Position numbers and translations under genes: made by a program | Shown here: positions 7,381-16,186 of the stretch, in pieces | How the letters are laid out: each line of letters starts with the position of its first letter | Position numbering within the stretch: the first letter of the stretch is position 1 | Notes under the pieces: model-generated | The model's database searches: none | Told to the model about the DNA's origin: nothing | Seen by the model: the letters and a program-made list of their open reading frames with translations, nothing else | Source of the DNA: an uncultured Bacilli bacterium | GTDB taxonomy: Bacteria; Bacillota_I; Bacilli_A; RF39; UBA660 | DNA length: 23,041 nt | Assembly: GCA_947628075.1 (NCBI GenBank) | Contig: CANQYF010000009.1 | Coordinates: forward strand, 1 to 23,041 | Reading direction: 5' to 3'

Positions 7381-10300
7381 ACTTATTTAATTTACCTTTT
7401 TTAAAATAATTTTTACGACATATAAATTTATCCGTAGTAGCTAGGACGCCAGGTAAGACAAATAAAATTAATAAAACTGCTACTAAAGTTCCCTCCGAAA
7501 TTGTTTCACATATTTTAGCAGCAATTGCCTCAGCAAAATAAGCTACCACTAAAGTTACTATAATTAAAATTGTTCCTGAACTAATAATTGTATGAATGGA
7601 TTTGTTATAAGCATTTATTATTGCTTCTTTAACCCCTACTTTTAATCTTTCTTCTCGGTAATAAGAAGTATATACAATTGCATAATCAATTGTAGCCCCC
7701 ATTAAAATAGCTTGCACTATCAAAATTGCTATAAAATATACAGAACCTCCCGTAAGAGAAATAGCGCTCATTGTGGTATAAACAGCCGTTTGAATAATTA
7801 ATATTAAAACAATTGGAATGATTAAATCTTTAAAGGTTATTGCTACGACAATAAAGATGAAAAGCATTGTTAATAAAGTTATTTTATTTAATTCACCATT
7901 AAATGTTTTATTCATTTCTACTGCCATTTTTGAATTACCAACTACATATATATCATCATAAACGCCAACATTTTTTTCTATAGCATCTACAAATTGATAA
8001 GTATCTTCTCCTTCCGGTGTATATAAAGTATTTAATATAGCTCGTGAATAGTCATTCGCTACTAAAAGTTGTTTTGCCTTATCAACACTTTTTTTACTAG
8101 CAATTATCGTATCTCTTTTTTCTTCGGTAATAAAATTATTATATCTTTTTGTATCTAGAATATCACTATTTAAATAATTAACAAATTCTTCAATTGTCAT
8201 TTGCCATGATTCATTAAATTCTTTATTACTTCCATAATAAATATAAACCAATTCAATCAACGATTTATCTAAATTATTACTTAAGATTGATAAAGTATCA
8301 TATACTTCTTGAGCAGTATATTTTTCTTTATCTATAGTATTATTTATTATTTTATTTACAGCTTGTAACTTAGATTTTTTAACATTATCAAAATTATTAG
8401 CATATTCTTCATTATTTATTAATTCTGTCATAATGACATTAATAAAATCATTTAAAGATATTTCTTCATTATTTTTTAGATATTTAGAATCATATAAACT
8501 AAATAATAATTTAATTTTATTTAGCTGAATTGCAAGTAAATTACTTAATTCTAAACTAGTATACTTTTTTTCATTTATACTAGCTATCATGACTTCATTT
8601 ATAATAGATATTTCATTTATATGGCTCGCTAATTTATCTTTTAATAAGGCATTATCTTTATTATTTAAAATAAACTCTACTAATTCTTTAGGAGTTAGTT
8701 TAATTTCTCCCTTATTATAATCATATACACCATAAATGACATTTACTAATGATTTATCTAAATCCAAAGATTCTGCTAAATCAATAAAACTATATTTTGT
8801 CTCTACATTAGCCATTATATATTTAGCTTTAGTTAATAAAACTTTTTGTTCATTAGTTAATGCTGAGGCAATTAAACTTGTTTCTAATAATTTAGTAGCA
8901 AATTCATCTGGTGTCATAAATTCTGGTAAAAAATAATTAAGTAAACTTGCCGCATTAGAAGGAACGCCAAACATTTGATATAATTCTTCTCTTGGAAGTG
9001 TTACATTATAATTTTCAGTTAATTCTTTAATCATATTTAAAGAATTTATCATATCTAGATTAAAATAATTTTTATAAGTTTCATCATTAGCCATTTGTAA
9101 TGCCGTCAAAGAAAAATCTTTAATTGTTAACAGCGAATTACTATCTGTAGTAGTTATATAGAATAAGAATAATTGTTCCATATCATTTTTATTCATACCC
9201 ATTATTTCGCTTAATTCATCTTTTGTTTTCTTATTATTTACAAAAGAAACATTGGTAAAGTTTTGTATTTTTTCTAATTTATCAATAGTATTACTATCTA
9301 AATAAGATTTATAGGTTGAATCATTCATGACATCATTAAGTAAAAAGTTAATAAATTCATTCATACTCAAAGTAATATTTTCATTTTTACTATTAAAATA
9401 AATTAAAATTTTATTAACATCTTTCTCATCCATATTTAAAATTGTTGCAATCTCTTGAGATGATCTTTTTTTATTAATTAAAGAGGGTATAGTAAAATTT
9501 TCTAATAGTTTAATATTATTGCTGGTTTCATCATTTAAAGACTTTGCAAAATTTTTATTAGGAAGAATATCTGTCTTTATAAACGTAATAAATTCATTTA
9601 ATGTCATTTTATTATTAAGCTCTCTATGGTAATAATTATAATAAATTACTTTAATTAAATATTCTTCAATAGAAACATTTTGATTTAATTCAGCAAATTT
9701 ATTATTTAATTCATTATAAGCTAATTTTTCATTAATAGTATTAGAATAACATAAAACTTGATCTATTTTTTTATCTTTTTCTAATTCTTGACAATAATCT
9801 CTAATTACATTTTCATATTTATTATTATAAACAATAGCAAGTTGATTATTTACCGGAAAAACTTTTCCTACTTTATCTTGTTCCGAACTAGTAAATAAAA
9901 TATTAATATTTCCTTTTAAAAGAAAAGCTCCAACAAAAAGAATAATAATTAATAAAGCTTCTACATATCTGGTTTTAAAAATAAAACTTCCTAATTTATT
10001 TAAATTGAATTTTGGGGTTTTCTTTTTTGTTTTTAAAATCAAATTATCAAACATTAAAAGTAAAGCTGGTAAAGAGAAAAATATACTTATTAAACTTAAT
10101 AAAACTCCTTTTGCTAAAACAAAGCCTAAATCTTTACCTATGGTAAAACTCATAAATACTAAAGCAATTAAACCGACAATGGTAGTAACTGAACTACTAG
10201 ATATTGCTTTAAAAGATTGAAATAAAGCTTCTTTCATGGCTTCTTTTTTATTAGAATGGGTTTCCTTTTCTTGTTTATATCTATTAGATAACATAATTGA

Positions 10301-10966
10301 ATAATCCATAGATAACGCTAATTGTAAGATAGCCACAATGGAATTAGTAATGGAAGATACACTATTAAACATAATATTAGTACCCTTATTAATAAAGACT
10401 GCTATTCCAATTGAAAATAAATATAGCCAAGGTTCAATGTATGAATCACTAAAGATAGTTAATATTATCATCGCAAATGCTATAGCTAATATAACAATCC
10501 ATAATTGTAAAATGGGTTTATTTTCATCATATATTGACCCATTCATACCAGCAATTTTAAAATTATCATTTACATAATCATAAACATTCTTAGCGGTTTT
10601 TGAATCGGCATAATCAGAAACATTTAAAACATATAAAGTATAATTATCTTTGTTATATTGATTAGTATTTTCATATAAAACATTACTTACACCCTCAATA
10701 TTTTCTAATTTTTTTAAAGTTTCACTCTTCTCTTCGTTAGTCAAATCTTTAAACATAACATTAAGAACCGAAGTATCTTCTTTCAAAAAATTACTATCCA
10801 TTATGTCTTTACCAATTTTTGTTTCACTTGTTTTAGGCAAATATTCCATAATATCATCATTTATATTTACTTTTTTAATTAAAAATAATGAAACAATTGA
10901 AAATATTACCAATGTTATTAAAAAGAATACTCTTTTTTCCACAATAAAATCAGTTATTTTTTTCAT
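7379..10966 (-). CDS. MMPL/RND-family membrane transporter with a long repeat-bearing loop
   Basis: This 1195-residue protein has two RND-like halves. TM1 is at about 13-31. A first TM bundle (about 154-352) holds the motif SMDYSIMLSNRYKQE, and a second bundle (about 1028-1176) holds TIDYAIVYTSYYREE; these DY sites resemble the TM4/TM10 motifs of MMPL proteins. Between the bundles lies an unusually long region (about 360-1025). Residues about 430-950 form roughly seven degenerate repeats of 75-85 residues with the pattern TxxEFxxFLxxD...Y...L...NFT...K.s..El...l.h....ll..YY. MMPL proteins export lipids or peptides and need the membrane potential; the substrate here is unknown. The gene appears to have its own extended -10 promoter and ends in a weak hairpin. 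Confidence 0.85.
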   Translation of the reverse strand: MKKITDFIVEKRVFFLITLVIFSIVSLFLIKKVNINDDIMEYLPKTSETKIGKDIMDSNFLKEDTSVLNVMFKDLTNEEKSETLKKLENIEGVSNVLYENTNQYNKDNYTLYVLNVSDYADSKTAKNVYDYVNDNFKIAGMNGSIYDENKPILQLWIVILAIAFAMIILTIFSDSYIEPWLYLFSIGIAVFINKGTNIMFNSVSSITNSIVAILQLALSMDYSIMLSNRYKQEKETHSNKKEAMKEALFQSFKAISSSSVTTIVGLIALVFMSFTIGKDLGFVLAKGVLLSLISIFFSLPALLLMFDNLILKTKKKTPKFNLNKLGSFIFKTRYVEALLIIILFVGAFLLKGNINILFTSSEQDKVGKVFPVNNQLAIVYNNKYENVIRDYCQELEKDKKIDQVLCYSNTINEKLAYNELNNKFAELNQNVSIEEYLIKVIYYNYYHRELNNKMTLNEFITFIKTDILPNKNFAKSLNDETSNNIKLLENFTIPSLINKKRSSQEIATILNMDEKDVNKILIYFNSKNENITLSMNEFINFLLNDVMNDSTYKSYLDSNTIDKLEKIQNFTNVSFVNNKKTKDELSEIMGMNKNDMEQLFLFYITTTDSNSLLTIKDFSLTALQMANDETYKNYFNLDMINSLNMIKELTENYNVTLPREELYQMFGVPSNAASLLNYFLPEFMTPDEFATKLLETSLIASALTNEQKVLLTKAKYIMANVETKYSFIDLAESLDLDKSLVNVIYGVYDYNKGEIKLTPKELVEFILNNKDNALLKDKLASHINEISIINEVMIASINEKKYTSLELSNLLAIQLNKIKLLFSLYDSKYLKNNEEISLNDFINVIMTELINNEEYANNFDNVKKSKLQAVNKIINNTIDKEKYTAQEVYDTLSILSNNLDKSLIELVYIYYGSNKEFNESWQMTIEEFVNYLNSDILDTKRYNNFITEEKRDTIIASKKSVDKAKQLLVANDYSRAILNTLYTPEGEDTYQFVDAIEKNVGVYDDIYVVGNSKMAVEMNKTFNGELNKITLLTMLFIFIVVAITFKDLIIPIVLILIIQTAVYTTMSAISLTGGSVYFIAILIVQAILMGATIDYAIVYTSYYREERLKVGVKEAIINAYNKSIHTIISSGTILIIVTLVVAYFAEAIAAKICETISEGTLVAVLLILFVLPGVLATTDKFICRKNYFKKGKLNK

Positions 10967-11014
10967 TTATGAATCTTCCTCTCCCCTTAAATTTATACAC
11001 TTAATCAAAATTAT

Positions 11015-11023
11015 ATTATATCA
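11015..11023 (-). promoter_or_regulatory. Extended -10 promoter of the MMPL gene
   Basis: TGATATAAT on the minus strand is a perfect TGn-TATAAT element about 50 nt before the MMPL start codon. No good -35 is visible because that position is filled by the T run of the preceding terminator. An AGGGGAGAGG ribosome site lies between it and the ATG at 10966. Confidence 0.55.
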
Positions 11024-11029
11024 ATATTT

Positions 11030-11123
11030 AAAAAAATCGTTTTCCTCTTTATATTTATTTTTCAATAAATCCATGAAACTACTGGCAAGTATAAATTTCA
11101 TTTATAAAGTTAGGAAAAACGAT
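11030..11123 (-). terminator. Rho-independent terminator formed by the long paired element
   Basis: On the minus strand the closing stem ATCGTTTTTCCT / AGGAAAACGAT is followed directly by TTTTTTT (11030-11036). It stands between the ABC gene and the MMPL gene, so it either ends a small RNA or limits read-through into the MMPL gene. Confidence 0.55.
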
Positions 11124-11196
11124 AGCAAGAATACAAATAAATTGTAGACTTGTTTAAAAATTCTAAGAAAATAAATATAAAATCATTTTCTCAGAT
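11030..11196 (-). ncRNA. Putative structured small RNA or attenuated leader
   Basis: A consensus-like promoter (11203-11231) would start a transcript of about 167 nt near 11196. It opens with an 11-bp hairpin (11162-11172 with 11185-11195, one G-U pair). It ends with a long paired element, 11036-11123, followed by seven U. The outer stem pairs 11112-11123 with 11036-11046 (one bulge) and continues 11103-11109 with 11047-11053. Two inner hairpins (11073-11101 and 11054-11069) form a three-way-junction-like shape. No known RNA family was recognised. It could be an independent sRNA or a leader controlling the MMPL gene. The pairing is seen in the sequence; the transcript is inferred. Alternatively the first hairpin is the ABC gene terminator (T5 follows it). 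Confidence 0.42.
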
Positions 11197-11202
11197 AACT
11201 AC

Positions 11203-11231
11203 ATTATAAATTGTTTAAAGAAAAATTGCAA
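11203..11231 (-). promoter_or_regulatory. Promoter for the putative small RNA
   Basis: TTGCAA (11226-11231) and TATAAT (11203-11208) are separated by exactly 17 bp on the minus strand. Nothing protein-coding with a ribosome site follows before the U-tailed terminator, which is why a non-coding transcript is proposed. Confidence 0.6.
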
Positions 11232-11264
11232 ATCTTCTTTTCAATAATTTGTCAAATATTTTAA

Positions 11265-14200
11265 CTATTCACTTCTAAGTGCCTCAACTGGATCTTTTTT
11301 AGAAGCTGCTCTGGCTGGAATTAAGCCTCCTATTAAAGTTAATATTATAGAAAGTATTACTAACATAATAGCATTATTAAATTGAAGGGTAGCTGCAAGT
11401 GGGATATTGCCTGTAAAATGATGTAATATACTGTTTATAATTGGAATTAAAGAATAAGATATACCAATACCAAATATTCCTGATAATAAGCCAATTATAA
11501 AAGTTTCAGCGTTAAATATAGAAGAAATATTTCCTTTAGAGGCTCCGATTGCTCTTAAAATACCTATTTCTTTTGTTCTTTCATAAACAGAAATATATGT
11601 TATTACCCCGATCATGATACTAGATACTACTAGTGAAATTGAGACAAAAGCAATTAAAACATAACTTACTGCATTAACAATTGTCTTTACTGATGACATC
11701 AATATTCCGGTGGCATCCGTATAATTTATTTCTTTTTCTTTATCAACTTTTTGATTATAATTATCGATAAAATTTAAGAAGTTTTCTTTACCTTCAAAAC
11801 TATTGAAATAAAATGATATATAAGTAGGTTCATCTTTATCTTGATATCCTAAAGAAAGTAAATTTGATTTTTGCGTCTTTTCAACTGGATTCATCATAGC
11901 ATTAACTACTCTTGCTAGTTCATCTTCAGTAAAGTTTAGTGAAAATGCGGAAGTAATTTTCTCTTCATCTACATTAAAGGCATTAGCAAAATTGCTAGTT
12001 AAATTAGCAGTTAACTCACCAACTTTAGTTAATATTGTCGCCTTCATTAAAGCTTCCGTCATAACATTAGCCATTGTATCTATAGTACCTAATATAGCAG
12101 CACTCTTTAAATAATTAGATAAAACACTTTCTTTTAATTCAGCGATTACGACAGCCTTACTTCCTACTACAAAGTCGGGATTAGTACTGCTCATATAATT
12201 ATTATAACTTGTAATATAAAGTTGTAATAATCCACTTAATAAACCTTTATAAGTAGTTTTAAATGTATCTTTGGGAATTATATATGCTTTTTCCATATCC
12301 CCTATTACTTTATCAACATCATCTTTATCCAAATAATTATTAACAATAACATCTACTTCATTTAAACTAAATTCACCATCTATATTATTAAATATTTCTG
12401 TCGCAAATTTTTCTAAATTATCATTAAATATTTTTTTAGCTGGTGTTGTATCAACTGAAATGGATTTAGTTATCTCAGCCATATATCCCTCAGTTTGTTT
12501 TTTCATCGTTTCTTCATCTATTTTTATATTAAATGCACTTTGTAATTTTTCATTATCTACTTTAACTAAATCAGCAAATTCAAAATCAAAATTATTTTTC
12601 TCACTATCAAATTTATTTCCAGAAAAAACATCTATGTCTTTATTTTTTAATTGACTTTTTACTATATCTTCTTCCATTGCATTATCAATAATATGATCTA
12701 TTAAAGAAGATGTATAAGCAACACCAGGACTAAGAGCAAAAGATGTAGTTCCTTCCTTTGGACTTACGACACCCACTATTTTTAATTTTGTTGCTTTTTC
12801 ATATAATTCTTTCATATATGCTTCATCTTTAGTCATATCTTCATAAACCTTATATTTCGCATTATATTTATTAGTATCAGCAGGAAGTATTAATCTTAAG
12901 TCAACATTCATTAAATCATCATAAGTAAAACTTAATGGCTCATTATGAATATCAATACCTTCTCCACTCATAATACTAGTAATCATTTTCGTAAGTTCAG
13001 CAGTATCACGTAACCCTAAAGAATAAACTAATAAATCAGATATTGAATTAGGTTCTGATAAAACAATTACCATTTCATCATAATTTTCTGGCCATCTTCC
13101 TTTTAATACTTCATAATCTTCCTCTATTTTTTCTCTATTATCTACCATTGGTGAAAAAACAGAAGCCATTTGCGAATATGAGCTTGTAATAGAATTACTA
13201 CCCATTATAGTACTAAATAAATTACTTGGGTTAATTCGAGCTAACTTTTTAGTGGCATCAATTGTATAAATATTAGGATCTATACTATAAGAATATTGAA
13301 TATTACTTATATCTTTGGCTAGTTCTTTTTTATTTTCTTCTAAATATTTTTTAAAGCTTTTTAAATCATTAGTACTTACACTTGATAACATAGAAGTAAT
13401 ATATTGTTGTTCTTTAACTTCCCCTTTTTTACCATCATTATTTTTACCTGATGTCATACTTAAAAGGGCACTAGTTAAATCAGTTGCTTCTTGTTCAATT
13501 ACAAGAGGATATGAGGTTAAGGTATCTTCTTGAATAGAATCTACATAATTTTGAAATCCAGTTGAAACCGCTAATATAAGAGCAATTCCAATAATGCCAA
13601 TTGAACCTGCTACTGCAATTAAAACAGTACGGGCTTTTTTCGTCATTAAATTATTAAATGATAATGCTAAAGCCGTAAGAAATGACATCTTTGTCTTTTT
13701 ACTTTTATCAGAGTTATTTATTAATTCTTCTTTATCTTTATTATCATAAGGATCTGAATCTGATATAATTTGGCCATCTTTAATATTTATTATTCTACTT
13801 GAATATTGGCGAGCTAAATCAGGGTTATGGGTAACCATTATGACTAATTTTTGATTGGAAATTTTCTTTAATAAATCCATAATTTGAAGTGATGTTTCTG
13901 AATCAAGAGCTCCGGTTGGTTCATCAGCTAAAATTATTTCCGGATCATTAATAAGAGCTCTGGCAATTGCTACTCTTTGCATTTGACCACCTGATAATTG
14001 ATTTGGCCTTTTATTTATATGATGCTCTAAGCCTACTTCTTTTAAGGCTTTTATAGCTCTTTGCTTACGTTCCTTTTTAGAAATACCCGATAAAGTTAAA
14101 GCTAACTCAACATTTTTTAAAATAGTTTGGTGACCAATTAAATTATAACTTTGAAAAATAAAACCTACCCGATGATTACGATAAGAATCCCAATCACGAT

Positions 14201-14420
14201 CTTTAAATTTCTTCGTACTAATTCCATTCACAATTAAATCACCTGATGAATATTTATCAAGTCCACCAATGATATTTAAAAAAGTTGTTTTGCCTGAGCC
14301 AGAAGGCCCCAAAATAGAGGCAAATTCATGTTTGCGAAAACTAACGCTCACTTTATCTAAAGCCTTTTGCTCAAAACCAGCAGTTTTATAAATTTTACTT
14401 ATTTTTTTGATTTCAATCAT
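11265..14420 (-). CDS. MacB-like ABC transporter, ATPase fused to FtsX-type permease
   Basis: This 1051-residue fusion begins with an ATPase domain (about 1-225): Walker A GPSGSGKTT at 38-46, Q-loop Q90, signature LSGGQ at 142-146, Walker B ILADEPTGALDS from 163, and switch His198. TM1 (about 266-285) is followed by a very large extracytoplasmic domain (about 290-905). Three C-terminal TM segments carry the FtsX signature YERTKEIGILRAIGAS and the end ARAASKKDPVEALR. Such proteins are mechanotransmitters that export peptides, antibiotics or lipoproteins, or drive envelope enzymes; the substrate is unknown. An upstream GTG at 14429 is part of the AGGTG ribosome site, so the ATG at 14420 is chosen. 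Tandem TATAAT sequences lie upstream. Confidence 0.92.
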   Translation of the reverse strand: MIEIKKISKIYKTAGFEQKALDKVSVSFRKHEFASILGPSGSGKTTFLNIIGGLDKYSSGDLIVNGISTKKFKDRDWDSYRNHRVGFIFQSYNLIGHQTILKNVELALTLSGISKKERKQRAIKALKEVGLEHHINKRPNQLSGGQMQRVAIARALINDPEIILADEPTGALDSETSLQIMDLLKKISNQKLVIMVTHNPDLARQYSSRIINIKDGQIISDSDPYDNKDKEELINNSDKSKKTKMSFLTALALSFNNLMTKKARTVLIAVAGSIGIIGIALILAVSTGFQNYVDSIQEDTLTSYPLVIEQEATDLTSALLSMTSGKNNDGKKGEVKEQQYITSMLSSVSTNDLKSFKKYLEENKKELAKDISNIQYSYSIDPNIYTIDATKKLARINPSNLFSTIMGSNSITSSYSQMASVFSPMVDNREKIEEDYEVLKGRWPENYDEMVIVLSEPNSISDLLVYSLGLRDTAELTKMITSIMSGEGIDIHNEPLSFTYDDLMNVDLRLILPADTNKYNAKYKVYEDMTKDEAYMKELYEKATKLKIVGVVSPKEGTTSFALSPGVAYTSSLIDHIIDNAMEEDIVKSQLKNKDIDVFSGNKFDSEKNNFDFEFADLVKVDNEKLQSAFNIKIDEETMKKQTEGYMAEITKSISVDTTPAKKIFNDNLEKFATEIFNNIDGEFSLNEVDVIVNNYLDKDDVDKVIGDMEKAYIIPKDTFKTTYKGLLSGLLQLYITSYNNYMSSTNPDFVVGSKAVVIAELKESVLSNYLKSAAILGTIDTMANVMTEALMKATILTKVGELTANLTSNFANAFNVDEEKITSAFSLNFTEDELARVVNAMMNPVEKTQKSNLLSLGYQDKDEPTYISFYFNSFEGKENFLNFIDNYNQKVDKEKEINYTDATGILMSSVKTIVNAVSYVLIAFVSISLVVSSIMIGVITYISVYERTKEIGILRAIGASKGNISSIFNAETFIIGLLSGIFGIGISYSLIPIINSILHHFTGNIPLAATLQFNNAIMLVILSIILTLIGGLIPARAASKKDPVEALRSE

Positions 14421-14449
14421 TATTATCACCTGTCTAATTACATATTTCC

Positions 14450-14462
14450 ATTATACATTATA
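14450..14462 (-). promoter_or_regulatory. Tandem -10 elements upstream of the ABC transporter
   Basis: Two TATAAT hexamers (14457-14462 and 14450-14455) lie 7 bp apart on the minus strand, about 30-40 nt before the start codon. No convincing -35 is visible. An ACAAAT/ATTTGT inverted repeat sits just upstream. The 140-bp region is shared with the divergent acyltransferase promoter. Confidence 0.4.
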
Positions 14463-14525
14463 CAACAAATATATGAAAAATTTGTGATAAATTTAATATC
14501 TTTATAAATTATGTATAAAAATAAG

Positions 14526-14534
14526 TGATATAAT
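14526..14534 (+). promoter_or_regulatory. Extended -10 promoter of the plus-strand acyltransferase
   Basis: TGATATAAT is a perfect TGn-TATAAT element 27 nt before the ATG at 14561, with an AGGAG site in between. No good -35 is visible. It is divergent from the ABC transporter promoter. Confidence 0.5.
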
Positions 14535-14560
14535 ATTTTTAGATTGTTTAGGAGACAGAA

Positions 14561-15319
14561 ATGAAAAAAATTTATTATTATAATTCTTTTCAAGATGACT
14601 TTATGGAATCAAAAGTACAAAACTATAAATTAAAAGCTAATTATAAATGGATTCATCACAACCTTTTTTATCAAATATTAGCTTTTATTCTTTACCTATT
14701 AGTTACTTTATTTGCTTTAATTTATGCTAAATTATATTTACATGTTAAAATTAAAAATAAGAAAATTTTAAAAAAAGAAAAAGGCTACTTTTTATATAGC
14801 AATCACACGCAAATGCTAGGTGATGTTTTCAATCCTTTTTTAATCTGTTTTCCACATCATCCTTTTATTGTTTGTAGCCAAGCTAATCTAGGTATTCCTC
14901 TACTTGGTAAACTTCTACCTATGGCGGGTGCTATCCCTATCCCTGATAATATCCATGATATGATAAAATTTAAGAATACAATAAACTATCATATTGAAAA
15001 TAACAAACCCATTATAATTTATCCGGAAGCCCATTTGTGGCCTTATGCAACTATGATAAGAGATTTTGCAACAACTTCTTTCCATTATCCAGTTGAAAAT
15101 GCTAAAAAAGTTTTTGTAGCTACGACTACTTATACTAAATCAAAAATCTTTAAAAGACCAAATATAACTATTTATATAGATGGACCTTTTCAAAAAGATA
15201 CTAATCTATCTAGAAAAGAGAATATCCAAATGTTACACGATAAAGTTTATGAAACTATGATAAGTAGAAGTAAATTAAATAATACTAATTATTATATATA
15301 CAAAAAAAAAGATAATTAA
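14561..15319 (+). CDS. PlsC-like acyltransferase with atypical HX5D motif
   Basis: This 252-residue protein has an N-terminal TM segment (about 35-60) and a PlsC-like acyltransferase domain. The catalytic block reads SNHTQMLGD (His82, Asp88), so there are five residues between His and Asp instead of the canonical four. Further blocks are AGAIPIPDN (about 122-130) and IIYPEAHLWP in place of the usual PEGTR. The family moves acyl groups from acyl-ACP or acyl-CoA to lysophospholipids or sugars. The gene is the only plus-strand member of the lipid cluster, and its stop overlaps the stop of the convergent acyltransferase by 4 bp (TTAA). A run of nine A (15302-15310) near its end makes the C-terminus prone to frameshift. 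A specialised subfamily is more likely than a dead enzyme, since the other blocks are kept. Confidence 0.78.
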   Translation: MKKIYYYNSFQDDFMESKVQNYKLKANYKWIHHNLFYQILAFILYLLVTLFALIYAKLYLHVKIKNKKILKKEKGYFLYSNHTQMLGDVFNPFLICFPHHPFIVCSQANLGIPLLGKLLPMAGAIPIPDNIHDMIKFKNTINYHIENNKPIIIYPEAHLWPYATMIRDFATTSFHYPVENAKKVFVATTTYTKSKIFKRPNITIYIDGPFQKDTNLSRKENIQMLHDKVYETMISRSKLNNTNYYIYKKKDN

Positions 15320-16179
15320 TCTTTCTTTCTTAAACCTGCAATATCATCTAAAGAAAATGTATACTCTAGTTTAGTATTATATACTTTTTCATAACATTCT
15401 TTCTTTTGTTCATAATCAATTTTAGCCATTATTTTACTATTTTCTCTTACTGATTTATTTTTATCAGGATATATTGGTTTTAAAACATGGACAATATATT
15501 TTACTTCATTAAATTCATCATTATCTGGCTTATTTGTATCTTCTATTTCAACAAAACAAGAAATAATTGGAACTCCTGCTTCCGTGGCAAATTCATAAGC
15601 TCCTCTTTTACATGGCCTTGGTTTTCGATAATTAAACCACATTTCTTCTTCCGGATAAATTAAAACGTAATTATTTTTAGATAATACTTCTTTTAATTCT
15701 GGTTTAAATTTTTTTATGATAAAATTTGGTCCTTTACATAAAGGAATAATATTTAAACTATTCATTAAATAACCTAAAAAACCAGGCATTGCTAAATTAG
15801 TTTCTTGACTTACTACATAAACATTCTTTTTATAATGTTTTTTAATCATTTTTCTAATTGCCATATTATCTAAAGGATTAAAATGATTACTTGTAACAAT
15901 TGCTCCATTATTTATATCTTTAATATTTTCTAATCCTTTTATTTCAATTGATTTATTTAGTTTTAAACTTAAAACATCTAAAAATAAATAAGCAAATCTA
16001 CTTTCTAAAAAATAGATAATTTTATGCTTTCTTATACCATAAAATCTTTTTAAAAAGCTATCTACTTCTTCATCAGTTAATTTAGGATCATTAATTTCAA
16101 CTTTTTTATTTAATTCATTATTCTTAACATTACGTTCTATATTTTTAAAAACTTCTTTTTTACTTCCACCAATTATCAT
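15316..16179 (-). CDS. PlsC-like acyltransferase (canonical HX4D)
   Basis: This 287-residue protein begins with a basic/acidic N-terminal extension (about 1-50). An acyltransferase domain follows with SNHFNPLD (His99, Asp104, canonical HX4D), LNIIPLCKGP and VLIYPEEEMW. There is no strong membrane segment before the domain, unlike the convergent paralogue. It probably acylates a lipid or glycolipid intermediate; the acyl donor may be the ACP encoded in the same operon (inference). It is the last gene of the six-gene minus-strand operon, 7 nt after the GT8 gene, with its AGGTGA site lying across that junction. Confidence 0.8.
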   Translation of the reverse strand: MIIGGSKKEVFKNIERNVKNNELNKKVEINDPKLTDEEVDSFLKRFYGIRKHKIIYFLESRFAYLFLDVLSLKLNKSIEIKGLENIKDINNGAIVTSNHFNPLDNMAIRKMIKKHYKKNVYVVSQETNLAMPGFLGYLMNSLNIIPLCKGPNFIIKKFKPELKEVLSKNNYVLIYPEEEMWFNYRKPRPCKRGAYEFATEAGVPIISCFVEIEDTNKPDNDEFNEVKYIVHVLKPIYPDKNKSVRENSKIMAKIDYEQKKECYEKVYNTKLEYTFSLDDIAGLRKKD

Positions 16180-16186
16180 ATTTCAC

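Noticed and set aside
11021..11101. A 26-codon minus-strand ORF starting MKFILASS inside the structured RNA, resembling the first residues of Maf proteins
   Set aside because: It has no ribosome site, its ATG lies in a stem, it spans the U-tailed terminator, and the resemblance to Maf stops after about eight residues. Chance is the simpler reading.
10803..11147. A 114-codon plus-strand open frame over the start of the MMPL gene
   Set aside because: It is antisense to the clear MMPL N-terminus, and its sequence is low-complexity (K, N, I, F rich), as expected from a shadow of A+T-rich DNA.
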